Below are positions 21,714 through 33,485 of a stretch of DNA of 64,000 nt, piece after piece. Location: positions 3,100,001 through 3,164,000 of the forward strand of contig JAHWDD010000004.1 of NCBI GenBank assembly GCA_023897205.1. Reading direction: 5' to 3'. The stretch is from Exophiala sp. HKRS030. Taxonomy: Eukaryota > Ascomycota > Eurotiomycetes > Chaetothyriales > Herpotrichiellaceae. The translations under genes and the position numbers were made by a program. Below the pieces are notes generated by a model, which was not told the DNA's origin, did not search any database, and was given only the letters and a program-made list of their open reading frames with translations. Position 1 is the first letter of the stretch, and every line of letters starts with the position of its first letter.

Positions 21714-23584
21714 ATGCAAACTCCGAAACCACAGGCCACAGCCTCCTCAGCGGTTCCTCATCGCCAACTCCATCCTCATCCCACCGACAGACGCAATGGT
21801 GCTAACTTTCCGAAGTACACCATAGCTACATCGCCGTTGAGCAAGGAGATACCTCAGCCCTCACCCGAGTCCCATCGTCCAAGTTTACGTGCGAGAGATT
21901 CTGTGACATCAAGAGCCAGCAGTGTGCCCTCCACCCCACTCGACGACATTCCGAGGCCTCTTTGGGACCGGACTTTTATTCGTACCGCAATCACCCCAGA
22001 AGCAACCAATCCTGACCTCTCCATTGAAGAGATTACTTCGACCAAGCTTTCACTCGACGATGAAGAGTTCTTAACCAGCTTGCCAAACAGTGAAAATAAC
22101 AAGCAGGCGAAACTTGGAAGATCTTGCGGAAGAAAAGGCATCATGGATCTTTTCGAAGACAATTCAGGCCGGTGGAAGAAGATGAGAAGGACTATGAGAA
22201 AGATACCCAACGATCTCTTCGCCCGGAAGAGCCGACCGTCCACTCCCGCCACTGGCCAGATATCTCTCGACCGTCCTACTACGAATGAATCGGTGTTGCC
22301 GGAAGCAGATCTCCTTACCGAAGCCTTTGTGCCACAGCCAGCGAAATCGGTGGACAAAGGCCTTGAGGAAAAGACTGTTGAACCCCTTGTGGTATGTATA
22401 TCGACCGATCTCAGACGCAAGATTGACATGGTGTATAGCAGTTGGACTATGATGGTAAGCCAAAGGAGGCAATTTCTCGCTCTGAGGAGATAATCCAAGT
22501 ATGTATGAACCGCACATTACTCAATGGAAACTGATAGCAGCCAGATCTCGAGTAGGATTCGCGAAGAGCTGAAGGATAGCAGTAGGGTGCAGTCTGGAGC
22601 AGGGAACTCAATGGTATGCTTGTGTCCCTCCCGAATCAGCCTTTCTGATCAGTGCAGCAACCGCCGGCACATTTTAAAGGACCCTTCCTTAACTGCACAG
22701 CTCACAAGTCTTCGTCCAAGGGACGCATTGCTGAGAAACGTTGCTATGTTCAACCCGCTCTCCCTCCCAATTTTCCGCCACCTCGTCCTCGGCTCACAGA
22801 CTTAAGAACAACTTCTGGCAGCGGCAGCGGCAGCGGCGAGGAAGCGCGACATTATACTTTCAGCACACATAGGGCGAGCAGACCGAGCTCGTCGAATGTT
22901 TCAGTTGGCCAGAAGTCAGCACAGACTATCGGTCGAACCTCCCGCCCAAGCTCGAGGCCAGGTACCACTTCTGAATCTAACCAGTCCATCAGCGGTATAA
23001 CCGCTGTACAGAGACCACTCGTATTCATGGACGGAGAGGTCGCCCCTTCTGAAATACTCTGGGACCACGGTCCTGTGACGCAGCGTCCGTCCACCTCATC
23101 CACAACTCGTCCTGCCTCAAATGCTGGTTCTCGTACGATCACCCAGAACGGTGCCGAGCCTTGGACTGCACTCTCGCCTGAGATCGAGATCGGTAGAGAC
23201 ATTCCCAACTGGATAAAGATTCCAATATTTGTTCCGAGACGCATTGAAGCCAAGGAGACTTGCAGAGCGGCGAAACTGCACGGTTCTGCCCGCGGCGCAG
23301 CTCCACTGAGCCCTGCTGCCGAGGAGGACAACGTCAAGGGTTTTCAAGCTGAACTCAATCTTTCTGACACTGCAATATCGGACTTTTCATTTGGATCTTT
23401 GCAGGTGCAAACCTCAAACCAGTCGTTCCTCGAGAGGCAAGCTATGCTGCTAAATTGGGAAAACGAAACTTCGCCGCGACCATCGACCAGTGGCAGGGAG
23501 AGGCTGTCCCAGGTCTTTGCTAGTGCTTGGCAAGAAGGAAGCAGCAAGTTAAGACGTAAGGGATCGAAAGCGACTGATGTCTAG
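21714..23584 (+). CDS. Hypothetical Ser/Pro-rich disordered protein
   Basis: I do not recognise this protein. Four exons are inferred: 21714-22391, 22442-22498, 22545-22613 and 22658-23584, giving 576 residues. The introns are 44-50 nt. The third exon joins in frame only if the acceptor is the CCAG at 22541-22544; the AG four bases earlier breaks the frame. The joined middle part reads LDYDGKPKEAISRS, EEIIQISSRIREELKDSSRV and QPPAHFKGPF. The rest is low-complexity and polar with many SRPS-type runs (RPSSSNVSVGQKSAQT, GRTSRPSSRPGTTSESN) and a (Gly-Ser)n stretch from a GGCAGC repeat near 22818. A short hydrophobic/aromatic block DIPRPLWDRTFIRTAITPEA may be an interaction motif. No membrane segment or signal peptide. 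Likely a fungus-specific regulatory or scaffolding protein; function unknown. Confidence 0.7.
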
Positions 23585-24612
23585 AAGTTCGACACCATGT
23601 TCAACTACGCTGCAAGCACAGCAAACGCAACGTCTCTTTGAGAGGGTGGGAAGACGATGGTTGTTAATAAAGTGAGCTGCGACAACCTTGGCTTGGACAG
23701 ATTTTGCATTGCACAACGAGATATCACACTGTTTGGTAGCACAACGCAACATGTACGAGTATCAACAGCACTTCGCTCTCGGTTGAGCGGGAACCCTGCT
23801 TGATATAGTCGACTTTGGCTAATCAAAATGCATCGCACTGAACCGGGGTCTCTAGTTTGAACAATGCTGGATAGCAACAATCTTATTTCAAATCGTTGGT
23901 TCCTCTGATGATATGGTAGGCTCGTATTTCTTTACTTCGTCTAGTGCTCATTGAAAACGAGTCTGGTCATGCCCCCAGTAGATATATCGATTAGCAGGAG
24001 GTCAACCTCCATGTCCTCGTCCAAACAGGGGCCTTGTGCCAGCTTCTGGTAATGAAGAGTCTATAAACACGGAGAAACACCAAAAAGACAAGACGCATTG
24101 TGTACTTTTTTTTGTTATTTTATTGAGGCAAATGCTCGACTATTTATTTTTCGCTGGTCCTTTTTTCGCCGGGATATTCGATCAACGAATTCGCAAGCGA
24201 CAAGCCTCGTTTAACCATGAATTCATAAACTTCGAGGACAACAAAGGTCATCATGAACAATTGACCTCCCCCCACCCCCCTCCCCCCCGATCAGTTGTGC
24301 AGATTTGGCAGTTGAGGCCTCCTTTTCTTCTTTTCCAACCCCTCAAAAAGCATTGCATCTTTATTTTCAACGGACACCATATTGGGATCTTCCGGAACTG
24401 GAGCATTTGGTGCCTCGGCCGCCCCTCAAAGCGAGATCCTCTATAGTAGGATCCTCGAATGCGAAATCCCTCAAAGTACGACACCGGCCGCGACCCTCTT
24501 GAAAATGTCCCACCCAGCAAGGAGGCCTCGGCGCTTGCGGAGTCTGGCAATAGGCCACAGACACAGCATTATAGGCCCAGTACGCTGAGTCGAGCCGCGT
24601 ACGTCCAGCCAG
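23585..24612. other. Convergent intergenic region
   Basis: No intact gene is supported. There is a C-rich tract at 24267-24288 and T runs near 24108-24122. A plus-strand fragment near 24382-24430 (SSGTGAFGASAAPQS) resembles FG-type low-complexity protein but has no surrounding gene. Confidence 0.5.
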
Positions 24613-25860
24613 TCACTCGCAGTGTACCGGAATGACATTCGAGGGAAAATGGAAATTGTAATCTTCGCGTACGATTTTGTCCTTGCTCGCACGCCAGCGA
24701 AGGGCAGTATCGAAGATCGAGATCAGGGACTGATGAGTGTTGATTGAGACGTCAGGTAGCTGGAAGGTGTCGGGATGGATCGGATCAGCCTCCGTCTTTG
24801 TCTCGAATTCCACGTCGTCGTTTTCTTTGGGGGGCCGAGCGGTTGTCGGGGACCGGGGAAGAAGTAGGTCGACGAAAGTATGAAGGTAGAATGCCATATC
24901 TTCGGCCTGTGCTTTGATTTTTGGCATGACATTTTCGTCAATGTGAGCCGCAAAGAATTTTTCCCTCAGGATCATCTCGAGGACGGGGTCGATGGCTGTG
25001 AAAAAAAAATCAGTATGGAAGGAAGGAGAAGGCTCGGGATACTCGGGTGCACTCACACTTCTCGAGGACCTTTTGGATGATTCCCGCGCCTTAGTTTTGA
25101 TAGACGTGGCGCTCGTCAAGCGTCTGTCTCTTGAGGGCAGGGACTTGGAGGCACCACGAGTAGACGGCCGCACCGACCAAGGCACGAATAAAGTCCGTCC
25201 AGCCAATGATCTTCTCCCGCTGCATCTTTTGGTACAGGAGGCGGCCACCCCGTGGAGAACCTTCAGGGCCGAGCATTAAACGTATAAGCAGGTTGAGCTT
25301 CATGGGATATTCTGATCCGGTTTGGAGGACAAGTGGCTGAACCTTGTCGAGTCCCGACTTCAAAAACGAATCCTGGACAGCTTCCGTAATTTTGTCAAAG
25401 ATCTCACGCAAATGCAGACTCAGCCGCATCAGATAATGTTGTATCGGTATGACCTCGATCAAGTAGTTGACCGACTTTCGGCAAGTCTGATGGCTTCATC
25501 TTTGGGAGCCCCTTGCCCCTCGAAATTGCGCTGGGCTTTAAGTAAAAGTAATTGTTGAGCCGTCAAACCATGAGTCAATGACTGCAGGGCATGGGACTTC
25601 TCTTGACGGGATATAGACTCCGGCTGGCGCGAGGTCTCTCCAGTTGTGATTTGCCCTCCAGGGGTGGGTTGAGCTTCAGTTGTGATTTGATTTCCAGTCG
25701 AGGATTGAGTATCAGTCCATACCGGGTTGTCATTGACCCTGGCTCTTGCTTCAAGATGCTCAGTGAGTCTCCTTTGACTGTGGGACGACAGTTTCAAGAT
25801 CAAGCCAGAATCCTCCGTCTGAATGAGCTTTCCTTTTCATCTATGGCTGCATGTTGAAGG
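24613..25860 (-). pseudogene. Broken gene of unknown function (frameshift plus in-frame stop)
   Basis: Three protein-like segments on the minus strand form one unrecognised protein with lesions. Segment 1 (about 25803-25465) includes LTAQQLLLLKAQRNFEG and KDEAIRLAES. Segment 2 continues one frame over with NYLIEVIPIQHYLMRLSLHL, TGSEYPMKLNLLIRL and GWTDFIRALVGAAVYSWC. It reaches a TAA at 25093-25091 (TATCAAAACTAAGGCGCG), after which the same frame goes on with GIIQKVLEK to a good donor at 25056. Segment 3 (24995-24613) reads IDPVLEMILREKFFAAHIDE and so on, and ends normally. The step between segments 1 and 2 is explained by a one-base loss near 25470 (AEKSVNYL expected). No convincing initiator ATG is seen. 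An alternative is an unusual splice pattern that avoids both lesions. Family not identified. Confidence 0.55.
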
Positions 25861-26824
25861 CATGAGACATTTCATGTGGTCATGGTCGGGACAAGGATGG
25901 ATCTCTTCATACCTGTGAGACATACCACATATCAATCTCTCTCTCAAAAGGTCTGAGTGTGAAATATAAAGGGTGGAAGAAAATCTGTCCAGGCCCCTTA
26001 AAAGGTGTTTAAGGATTGACTTGAAAATATTCTTCGTATATAACCCATGATATATCATCGAACCGCTTAGTCATTGCGACATTCTCCACGTTCCTGATAG
26101 AACTTCACAGCCTCCTTTATTCTAGGCCTACATAGTCCTCGTTTCCACAGACGCTCAAAGAGCCAGAAAAAGATTCTCTGACTTCTCGTTTGACTCTCAG
26201 GTCTCGCTAGAAATGAGGTGGTTCGGAGAGAGAGCATTTGCTGGAGGATATTTGAAGAAAATGCGATAGACCTTGGTTCCATATTAACAGACAATCTCAC
26301 GTTGAAACAATTCATGCATAGCAACGATGAAGCTGAAACTACCCAGGTACGACCTAGAAAAAGTTACACACTTGATAATATGTGGTTTTGTCACCACCTA
26401 GGTAAAGGTGTATGTAATTCAACCTTGTCCAACATCGTGGGTCTAGCATTGTTGTTACACAGGGCCACAATCGAGTTGGTCCGACTTGGTACTATTAACC
26501 AAGTAACTATAGAGGTGCAAGAGGACTGTTGTCAAGTTATCAAGTGCCTAAGATAGTCTCAAAGAAGAGATGGGCTCTTGAGGTAGTAGGTAAGAGTATC
26601 ACCGATTGCAAGAAGGTCATTCATACTTTGTCTTTTCCACAAACTACCTTCCTCGGAAGACATGAGCTACAGATTGAAAACGAGCGATCATTTTCATCAA
26701 GTTCCGATCCGGTCATGATCACAAACATAAGCTGGATTGTCTCGAACAAGAGGTCCTCACAACCACCATTGACCAACCCGTCGCAAACACTCTCGTCACA
26801 TTCTGCCGCAGCTTTCACTCATAT
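25861..26824. other. AT-richer intergenic region
   Basis: The composition is visibly more AT-rich than the neighbours. Two plus-strand frames (26218-26556, 26529-26867) lack family features and splice logic. I see no gene; it could be decayed sequence continuing from the pseudogene. Confidence 0.5.
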
Positions 26825-28997
26825 CTACAAACGAGCAAGACCGACGCTCTCACCAGGGGCATGGTAGGTTGGGATCTTCATGTCCAGGGCAGCTCCGCTG
26901 TAGCCGAGATCCTCTGCAGACAAGACGGCACACTTCTCACCGATGAGCAAAGCAGTCTGTGCATGGACATTGTTAGTATTGTGCAGTGATGGAAACGAGA
27001 GGGCGTCGTTGAACGTACCGAGAAAGTGTTGCAACCGACATTGTCAGGGCAGACACTAAGGTCAGAGACCTTCAAGTTCTTGACACCATGGACGTTGAGT
27101 CTCTCATCCAAGACACCATGCTTGACAACGCTGTTGCCGTTCTTTGGGCCCATGCTGCAAGTGCCGAGGGAGTGCCAGGTAGTCTCGCAGTGTCGTTGAA
27201 CCCATTTCTCGATGTGAGCAACTGTGATAACTGTTAGCACGAGACCCAGGAAAGTATCGAAGGGAAGCTGCCACTTACCATCCTCTGGCCTATATTTGAT
27301 CTTGTCGGAGCGGTCTTCCTGGCAGTTGGAGTTGAGCCAGTTGGGCTGGGGGATCTTGCCGCTCTCAAGAGGAGCAGTCCAGGAACCGTGTTGGATATTG
27401 GCAGTCAGATGGTTGGGACCGGCATAGGCGTTACGAGTCGCCAAATCCATGTCGAGTGCTCGCGCGGGCGAGTCATAGGCGAACTGTGGGTGCATTGCTG
27501 TGACCTCACCAGCATAGGCTCTCATGCGACGGGCAGTCTCACGGGACTGAATGTAGCCCCATACCATGGGCGCCATGTCACGCTTGTCGTTCATGAAGCC
27601 GGCGTCAAAGTCAGGAGCATCATATGGGTCTGCTGAGGTGATGTGGGTGAAACCACGAGAGAAGGGGTATTCCAAGAAGTGGAACATGGTGAAGAATTTT
27701 CCAGGAGGCATGTCCATGTGGTCACCGAACCAGCCAGCAATGACTGAGTAGTGCATCACAGGCTTGTCAGGCTTGTTCTTGAAGTAGCTCTCCCATCCAC
27801 TGGGGCTGAAGTCTGGTGTGGGCCAACTCTTCATCTCCTCGAGTTCTTCCTCCGTGGGTCGCGACTTTACACCAGCCTCGATACCGTTAGTGGCCAAGGG
27901 ACCGGTACCCTTCAGGTTCCATTCCTCAAAGACAGCCTTTTGGACTTCAGGGTCACCTCGGACAAAGTCATCAAAGGACTCTGTGTCTGGTGTGGCACGG
28001 AAGGTGGAGAAGGTGAGATAGTGGTCTTGGAAGTTGAGACCAACACCTGGGAGATCGACGACAGGCTTAACACCGGCCTTTCTGAGCTTCTCTGGGTCAC
28101 CGATACCAGATCGTTGAAGCACAAGAGGAGAGCTGAGAGTACCGCAGCTGACGATGACCAGCTTGCGGGCCTTGAAGAAGCGACGAGGCATGTCTTTGCC
28201 ACCGACAGGCTTGGTTGGGACAGTGAGGACACCAACTGCGGTGCCATTCTCAATCACAACTCTGTCGACCTTGGTGTTGCATTGAAGATGGAGGTTCTGG
28301 TACTTGGCACGAGTAGCATGGATGTAGGCATGAGCAGCATCAGATCGTCGACCGGTGTCTCGGTTGATCCATTTAAGCCAGTGCTCGGCACCATGACCAG
28401 TGACAAGATCCTGAAGATCATCTGTGACTGGGAAACCCAAGCTCTCAGCGGCACGGAGGAAGTCTTGCATGATTGGGTAGCAGTAGTTGCCGAAAGAGAC
28501 CTTGATCGGGCCTTCGAAGCCATGGATGTCTCGGTTGTTGCAGGCACGTTGGTAGGTCTCGTGTTTCTTCATAAGGGGAATCAACTCCTTGGTGGTCCAG
28601 CCCTTCATCTTAAAGTCGTCGTAATCACTAGCTGACGCCCTGGTGTACATCATGAAGTTGATGGAGCTGCCACCACCCAGGATATGGGCACAAGGGACAA
28701 CAGCTCGACGGCCATCAAGCCACTCGGATGGTCTCGAGTAATAGAAGGTCGCTGTCTTGGAATCCAGCTTCATGTTCCTGGGGTAGATACCAGGGCGGTA
28801 GACCCAAGGATTGTTGAGGTTGCTCTCTCCAGCCTCAACCAAGAGGACCTGGAGGTTGTGGTCCAGGTTGGCAAGACCTAGATGGTGTCAGTCGTCGTCA
28901 GGGTGTACCTACACGCTCTATACTCACGTCCAGCAGGAACACATCCTGAACTGCCACCTCCGCACACGATGATATCAACCTCGTCAGGGACAGTCAT
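26825..28997 (-). CDS. AOX1: Peroxisomal alcohol (methanol) oxidase, GMC oxidoreductase
   Basis: Four exons (28997-28928, 28877-27279, 27221-27019, 26956-26825) give 667 residues, nearly the length of yeast alcohol oxidase. AOX is an FAD flavoprotein that oxidises short primary alcohols to aldehydes and H2O2, and forms octamers in peroxisomes. The N-terminal FAD motif is DIIVCGGGSSGCVPAGRLAN, completed across intron 1. GMC and AOX blocks include NNPWVYRPGIYPRNMKLDSK, HILGGGSSINFMMYTRAS, QRHCETTWHSLGTCSMG and SDLSVCPDNVGCNTFS. The last exon ends GESVGLARL, a PTS1-type peroxisomal signal (ARL). The long unspliced frame (26878-28842) hides this end, since it reads through the last intron in another frame. 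A long divergent or upstream region could carry catabolite-responsive sites. Confidence 0.95.
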
Positions 28998-30734
28998 GAT
29001 TGCAACAGGGTGAGTATTGACACAACAAGAAACAGTGAGGATATGCTTTGCTCTACCAGGAGCAGGCTGAAGAAGAGAAAGAGAACAACAGGAGATCGAT
29101 ATCTCACATTATATATCTTGCGAGGTAGAGTTCCTCTCCACCTTCGGCAGGAAGGAGGGAGGGGGTGTCTGCATGACGGGGCACTGAAGTGAGGAGGTCC
29201 TGGGCTGTGTACTTGGATACCCTGGTAAGCTGATCATCCCTGATGGAGCTACGACAGGGTATTGATTCGATATAACTGCGGGGTTTCGCCCAGACGTCAA
29301 CAGCTTTCGAAGAAAATATGGGTGCCAGAGTAAAAGTACAGGCCGTATTGATTCAAGATAGGCCGAGGTGCGTCTTAGCGAGAGGGTGAGCTTTCGAGAT
29401 ACATGGATACCACAGCTTTCGCCCCGTCGAGACGGTATCGAGGCGGCAAACGAGCTGCGGCTTGGGCGACTAGTGAGACAGTAACATGGTGGTCCTTGCA
29501 GCTATGCCGACCAGGATTGAATGCACCCATCAATGCTCTCTAGAAAGCTAGTGCCAGCGAATGCGTGAGGCAAATAAGCTAGCTCCAGCGAGCCATATTG
29601 CAAGGAGGGGTCCTGCGTACTCATAACGATGGCGCTTGAAAAAATGTCTCGAGTCAGTAGATGGTAGCAGACCAGTACACAGTGCCGCTGCCAACGTCTC
29701 ATGGCCTGACGGGTAAACCTAGTCTGGAGATGATTTCCTTGCTGTAGGAGAAAGCATCTGAAGGGCAACGTCAAAGCGTACCTTTGCAAGCCACCCACCG
29801 GACCAGGCGGCTATGACGCCTCAACCGGCCGGTTAAGATCCCCCTTCCTAGCGACGCAACAGACGCGGGGGTGGGAGATAATGGGCCAAAGCATGGCGTC
29901 GTCGTAGTCAGAATGGAGACGGTGGTGGAAAAAGATGCTCTGCCGAAAGAAGCGAATGGCTGCTGATTGGAATAACAAAGTGCCCTCTTTGGATTGCGGG
30001 GGAATATTGGACTAGTCTCGTTTCGGAACCGCAACGATGATGGAGAGCTGGACCTGCACTTGTGCAGGTCATACTCCGTAGAGCCTATGATACAAAGATA
30101 GACCGACGGACCATACACGATGTATGTTGCTCCATGCATTGGCTGGCGTCATCCAGTAAGGCAATTCATCGCTGATTTCTCGCTCCCCAGAACCATGAAA
30201 TCGGTGGGGAATCTTCTCCACGGAAGCCCAGGATCAGAAATCACCAAGCGCCTTGACGAGAACGCTTCACTGTGTCTCGAGTTTGCTGTAGCATTGGCTC
30301 ACCTGATTTCCATCCCCCTCTCGAAACAAGATGAGATGCATTCGGCACATCCGGTACGAAGACACGTCGCCCCATCCACACTACTCGGACTACTGAGGTC
30401 TCTCGAAGCCCCGAGTCCGTTCTGGCGTTAATAGCCAGAAGTGTTCCAGAGAGTATCATGCTAGACCTTCGCAAGACCATCTGCTAGCCCCACGTACCCT
30501 GATACATGCCCTTTTTTCTGGACCAAGTTCCTGTAAGCGCTGGTGGTAATGTCTGGCGACGCGTAAAAATTGAATGTATGCATATGCGGAGCCGGTCTCG
30601 CCAGAATTTAACCCGAGACGGCATTGACGGCCTTTCTCCGCATCTAATGAGGCCTCTGCATAGCATCGCTGATCCCTGTTGACCGGTACCCCTGCACATT
30701 GTTCTGAGTTTATTGCTTTTATCGTCCATTCATC
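28998..30734. other. Intergenic: AOX promoter and SPF27 3' flank
   Basis: A 1.7-kb region with no supported gene. Frames such as 29771-30139 (minus) are Ser/Arg-rich and unconvincing. It contains TACTCCGTA at 30072-30080 and a G-rich GGGGGTGGG near 29868. Confidence 0.55.
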
Positions 30735-31416
30735 TCAACGCGTATGTTGTTGGTGCTGCCGGTCATAAATCAAGTGCCGTAGCTCTTCTGTCGCGACTTC
30801 GATTTCGAGAATCTGGCCAATGCCTCGCCTCCAGGCATCCTGCAGCCCGAAAAGTTCCGCCTTGTGTGCCTCCTGGGTGACCTTGCGACTCTTGTTGATA
30901 TCGTCTGTTTCAGATTTGAGTCTAGCCAACGTGCGCTCCAGAGCCTTGAGCATCTCTTCGCTGCGGTCGTTGCTGACGAGCCAAGCGTTCTTGCCATACT
31001 CGTCCAAGAGTTGCAGATTGTCCTGTCTCCCCGAGAGAAAGGTGCTTGCAACATACGCTTGCCGTAGCGCACATCGCTTAGCCTGCACATCCAGGTCTGC
31101 GACGTCCTCATTTTCAGGTGCTTCATATCTTCCCATGTCAATCCCTCCCTGCATCGGCTGACCTACGGCGACCCGCTCGAGTTCCTTTGACATCAATTCG
31201 GAGAACTTAGTCTCATGAAGAGGGGGGAGGGAGGGATGCGGCGTCGTGAGATAGTCTGCAGGTAATTCTTTGTCGATCAGCACTCTGGCTCTCTCCTTCT
31301 GAGCGGCTGTAGGCTCTGGATCGATGTCTGCGGAATAGTCAGTAAAGATGTGACACACCCCGGAATGCGTATCACTCACAAGCCAGTGATTCGTTAGACT
31401 CCAGTACCAAAGACAT
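30735..31416 (-). CDS. Pre-mRNA-splicing factor SPF27 (BCAS2/Cwf7/Snt309 family)
   Basis: Two exons (31416-31380 and 31327-30735, intron 52 nt) give 209 residues. Family knowledge: SPF27 is a core subunit of the Prp19/NineTeen complex of the spliceosome. The start MSLVLESNESLAYIDPEPTA is completed only after splicing; the unspliced frame begins at a non-ATG codon. The family core is LSGRQDNLQLLDEYGKNAWL, followed by a C-terminal coiled coil (MLKALERTLARLKSETDDIN, ELFGLQDAWRRGIGQILEIE). HPSLPPLHETKFSELMSKEL is also typical. Nuclear protein. Length is close to human BCAS2 (225). Confidence 0.9.
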
Positions 31417-33485
31417 GGTGAACTAAACTAAGTCCTAGCTCTCAATGGCAATTCTTGCGTGGTCTCTGCTGTCGTTACAGGTTCCAGGGCGCAGATTCCC
31501 AAGGTCGATCGAACAATTTTTGCCAAGATATCTCTTTCACGGTTGCGGTCCTGAAGAGGGCAGGTCAGGCGAAACGTTTTTCCTTTCTCTGTGTGTATCC
31601 CTGCTGCTTACCTAAGGTAACTTTCTGATGTACACCAGAGCATCCGCTGCTTCTGACTAGATTTTCATTCTGCTCAGTTAACAAAGTCCTCATTCCCTTT
31701 TTTCCCTAGAGCTCCAAAGACTTGTAAGCCTATTTATCGGCACTCCAAAGCAGGAGGAATGATCGCTCTCTTCCGAAAGATTCCATCTGAATCCCGATGT
31801 CCCCGAAAATCAGACCAGGGTTTGCTAATGATGACTCCAGTCGTGAGCAGCGCAGCATGGCGAGCCCAGGCTACTAGAGAATGGCACGGAGGGCTTATGC
31901 TCTACCTGACATTTCTCTGAAAACCGTCCACTCCCCGCATTGCTGTACTGATACTATAGAACCTTGCTTGACTGTATCTACTTCTGACCATGCCCTCAAT
32001 CGACCAGCACGTCTTTGACACAGGCCTTCTGGCGTGTCCTTCATTCCTATTGGACGCATTATATCACTGACCTAGCAAACCTCGGGCTTTGGAGGACTTC
32101 AATCCGAGCACTTGCTCCTTGTGGACTACTTGACTGTGATCTGTCAATAATCGAAAATGACAAGGGACTCTAAGTCACGATCCTTGGGCGGCCACTGTCT
32201 GTCTGCAATAGACCTACACTGCGATATTCTAACTGTAAAGTCACACCATGCTCTGAAATAGCTGATATGTCACACTGGAACTAGTGAAATGTTGTTGGCA
32301 CCTACTTCACTTAAATTCGGCTGTGGTTATATTAATCTCCAGCGTCGTAGTAACCCCTAGTTATTATTGCGTCTAGAAAATGCAGGTCGAAATGATTTAT
32401 GCCTCGTATACTCGGTACTATACCCCTCGATCACTGTAAGGCAGCAAATTCGGAATCCATCGGTCCCCCATCACAAGTTGAGAGTATGCCTCCATTGCTG
32501 ATCCTGATACTATATGCAAGATATAGGTAGGAACTACTTGAACCTTTTAATTGAGGGAGAAAGGGGACCTCTACTGTGATATGCAAGTTACAGCATGTAG
32601 GTAATTCCTCTAGTCCCTATAGTATGGAGGCTATAAGAGTGATATTGTCGCCCAATTTTCTCTGTTAAATCATGAGGACTCTCATGTAGCCGGGATCGCA
32701 CAGAATAGGAGGCAAAGCCTTCTCCACGGCGAACGAGTCTCATAAACACAGGGAGAACGTCACCCTAGCCTCTTTCCGGGCCTATTATGGTATTTATTTA
32801 CACAAAGACATCGACCGCCCCGGGACGATTCTCCACGCGGGCCTTTGCCGTCTTCCATGCGTGGTGGGGAAGCTCCATTTGAGCCCGTGTCCAAGGACGC
32901 GCCATTAACGCCTCCGATGTCATGGTGTTTGAGCCTCTGTGCAAGTCGCCTTCTTTGCCATGCCTAGTCTGTGTATGATGGACATTGCACATCGCAGATT
33001 TCACGGCTTCATCGAATCACCGTCAAACGCACCGTGGCTATATCCCCGGCCTCACGAATCTTTGGACCACAAGAATCGGCCACCTTCATTGGGCATTGGA
33101 ATATCCAAAGAAATCACAAGTGGTATCGATCTGTTTTGACCCTTGTTCCCCTTTGAGGTCATTGTTGGGCCCCTGGCGCCACCTGGATAGCTGCAATACG
33201 TGCCTTGATTTTGGAACGAGGTCATTGTTGGATCATGCTTGTCTGCGCTCGACAACAAGTAATTACTACTCCTAGTACTCTGTCCAATACAATAACCTTA
33301 CCTCTATGATCAAACAATAGATACTGCCTTTCTCGTACCCCGAATACGCGGTGTCAATGTGTCGTGGAAATTCCCTAGTGCTGTTATCGAACCCGCCACC
33401 GCGCATGGATTGTCTCACTTGCTGAGGCACAGCCACTTATTAAAAATACAGTGACTTACGGAGTACCAAGTGTCGTATTACCCGA
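31417..33485. other. Large divergent intergenic region
   Basis: Two kilobases between SPF27 and the kelch gene without a supported gene. It holds TTACCTAAGGTA (31608-31619), TACGGAGTA (33457-33465), and a 14-bp direct repeat GAGGTCATTGTTGG near 33156 and 33220. Short overlapping frames at 32.8-33.3 kb have no recognisable content. Confidence 0.55.

Noticed and set aside
24382..24588. Possible FG-nucleoporin-like fragment on the plus strand
   Set aside because: Only one short GAFGAS-type stretch, no repeats and no neighbouring exons.
26218..26867. Two plus-strand frames in the AT-rich gap
   Set aside because: No domain-like content, no splice logic, and composition typical of non-coding sequence.
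27751..28635. Long plus-strand open frame (294 codons) opposite the alcohol oxidase gene
   Set aside because: It is antisense to a strongly conserved GMC coding exon and has no family features; GC-rich third positions create such shadows.
29502..30480. Short frames in the alcohol oxidase upstream region
   Set aside because: Low-information composition, mutual overlap and no recognisable motifs.
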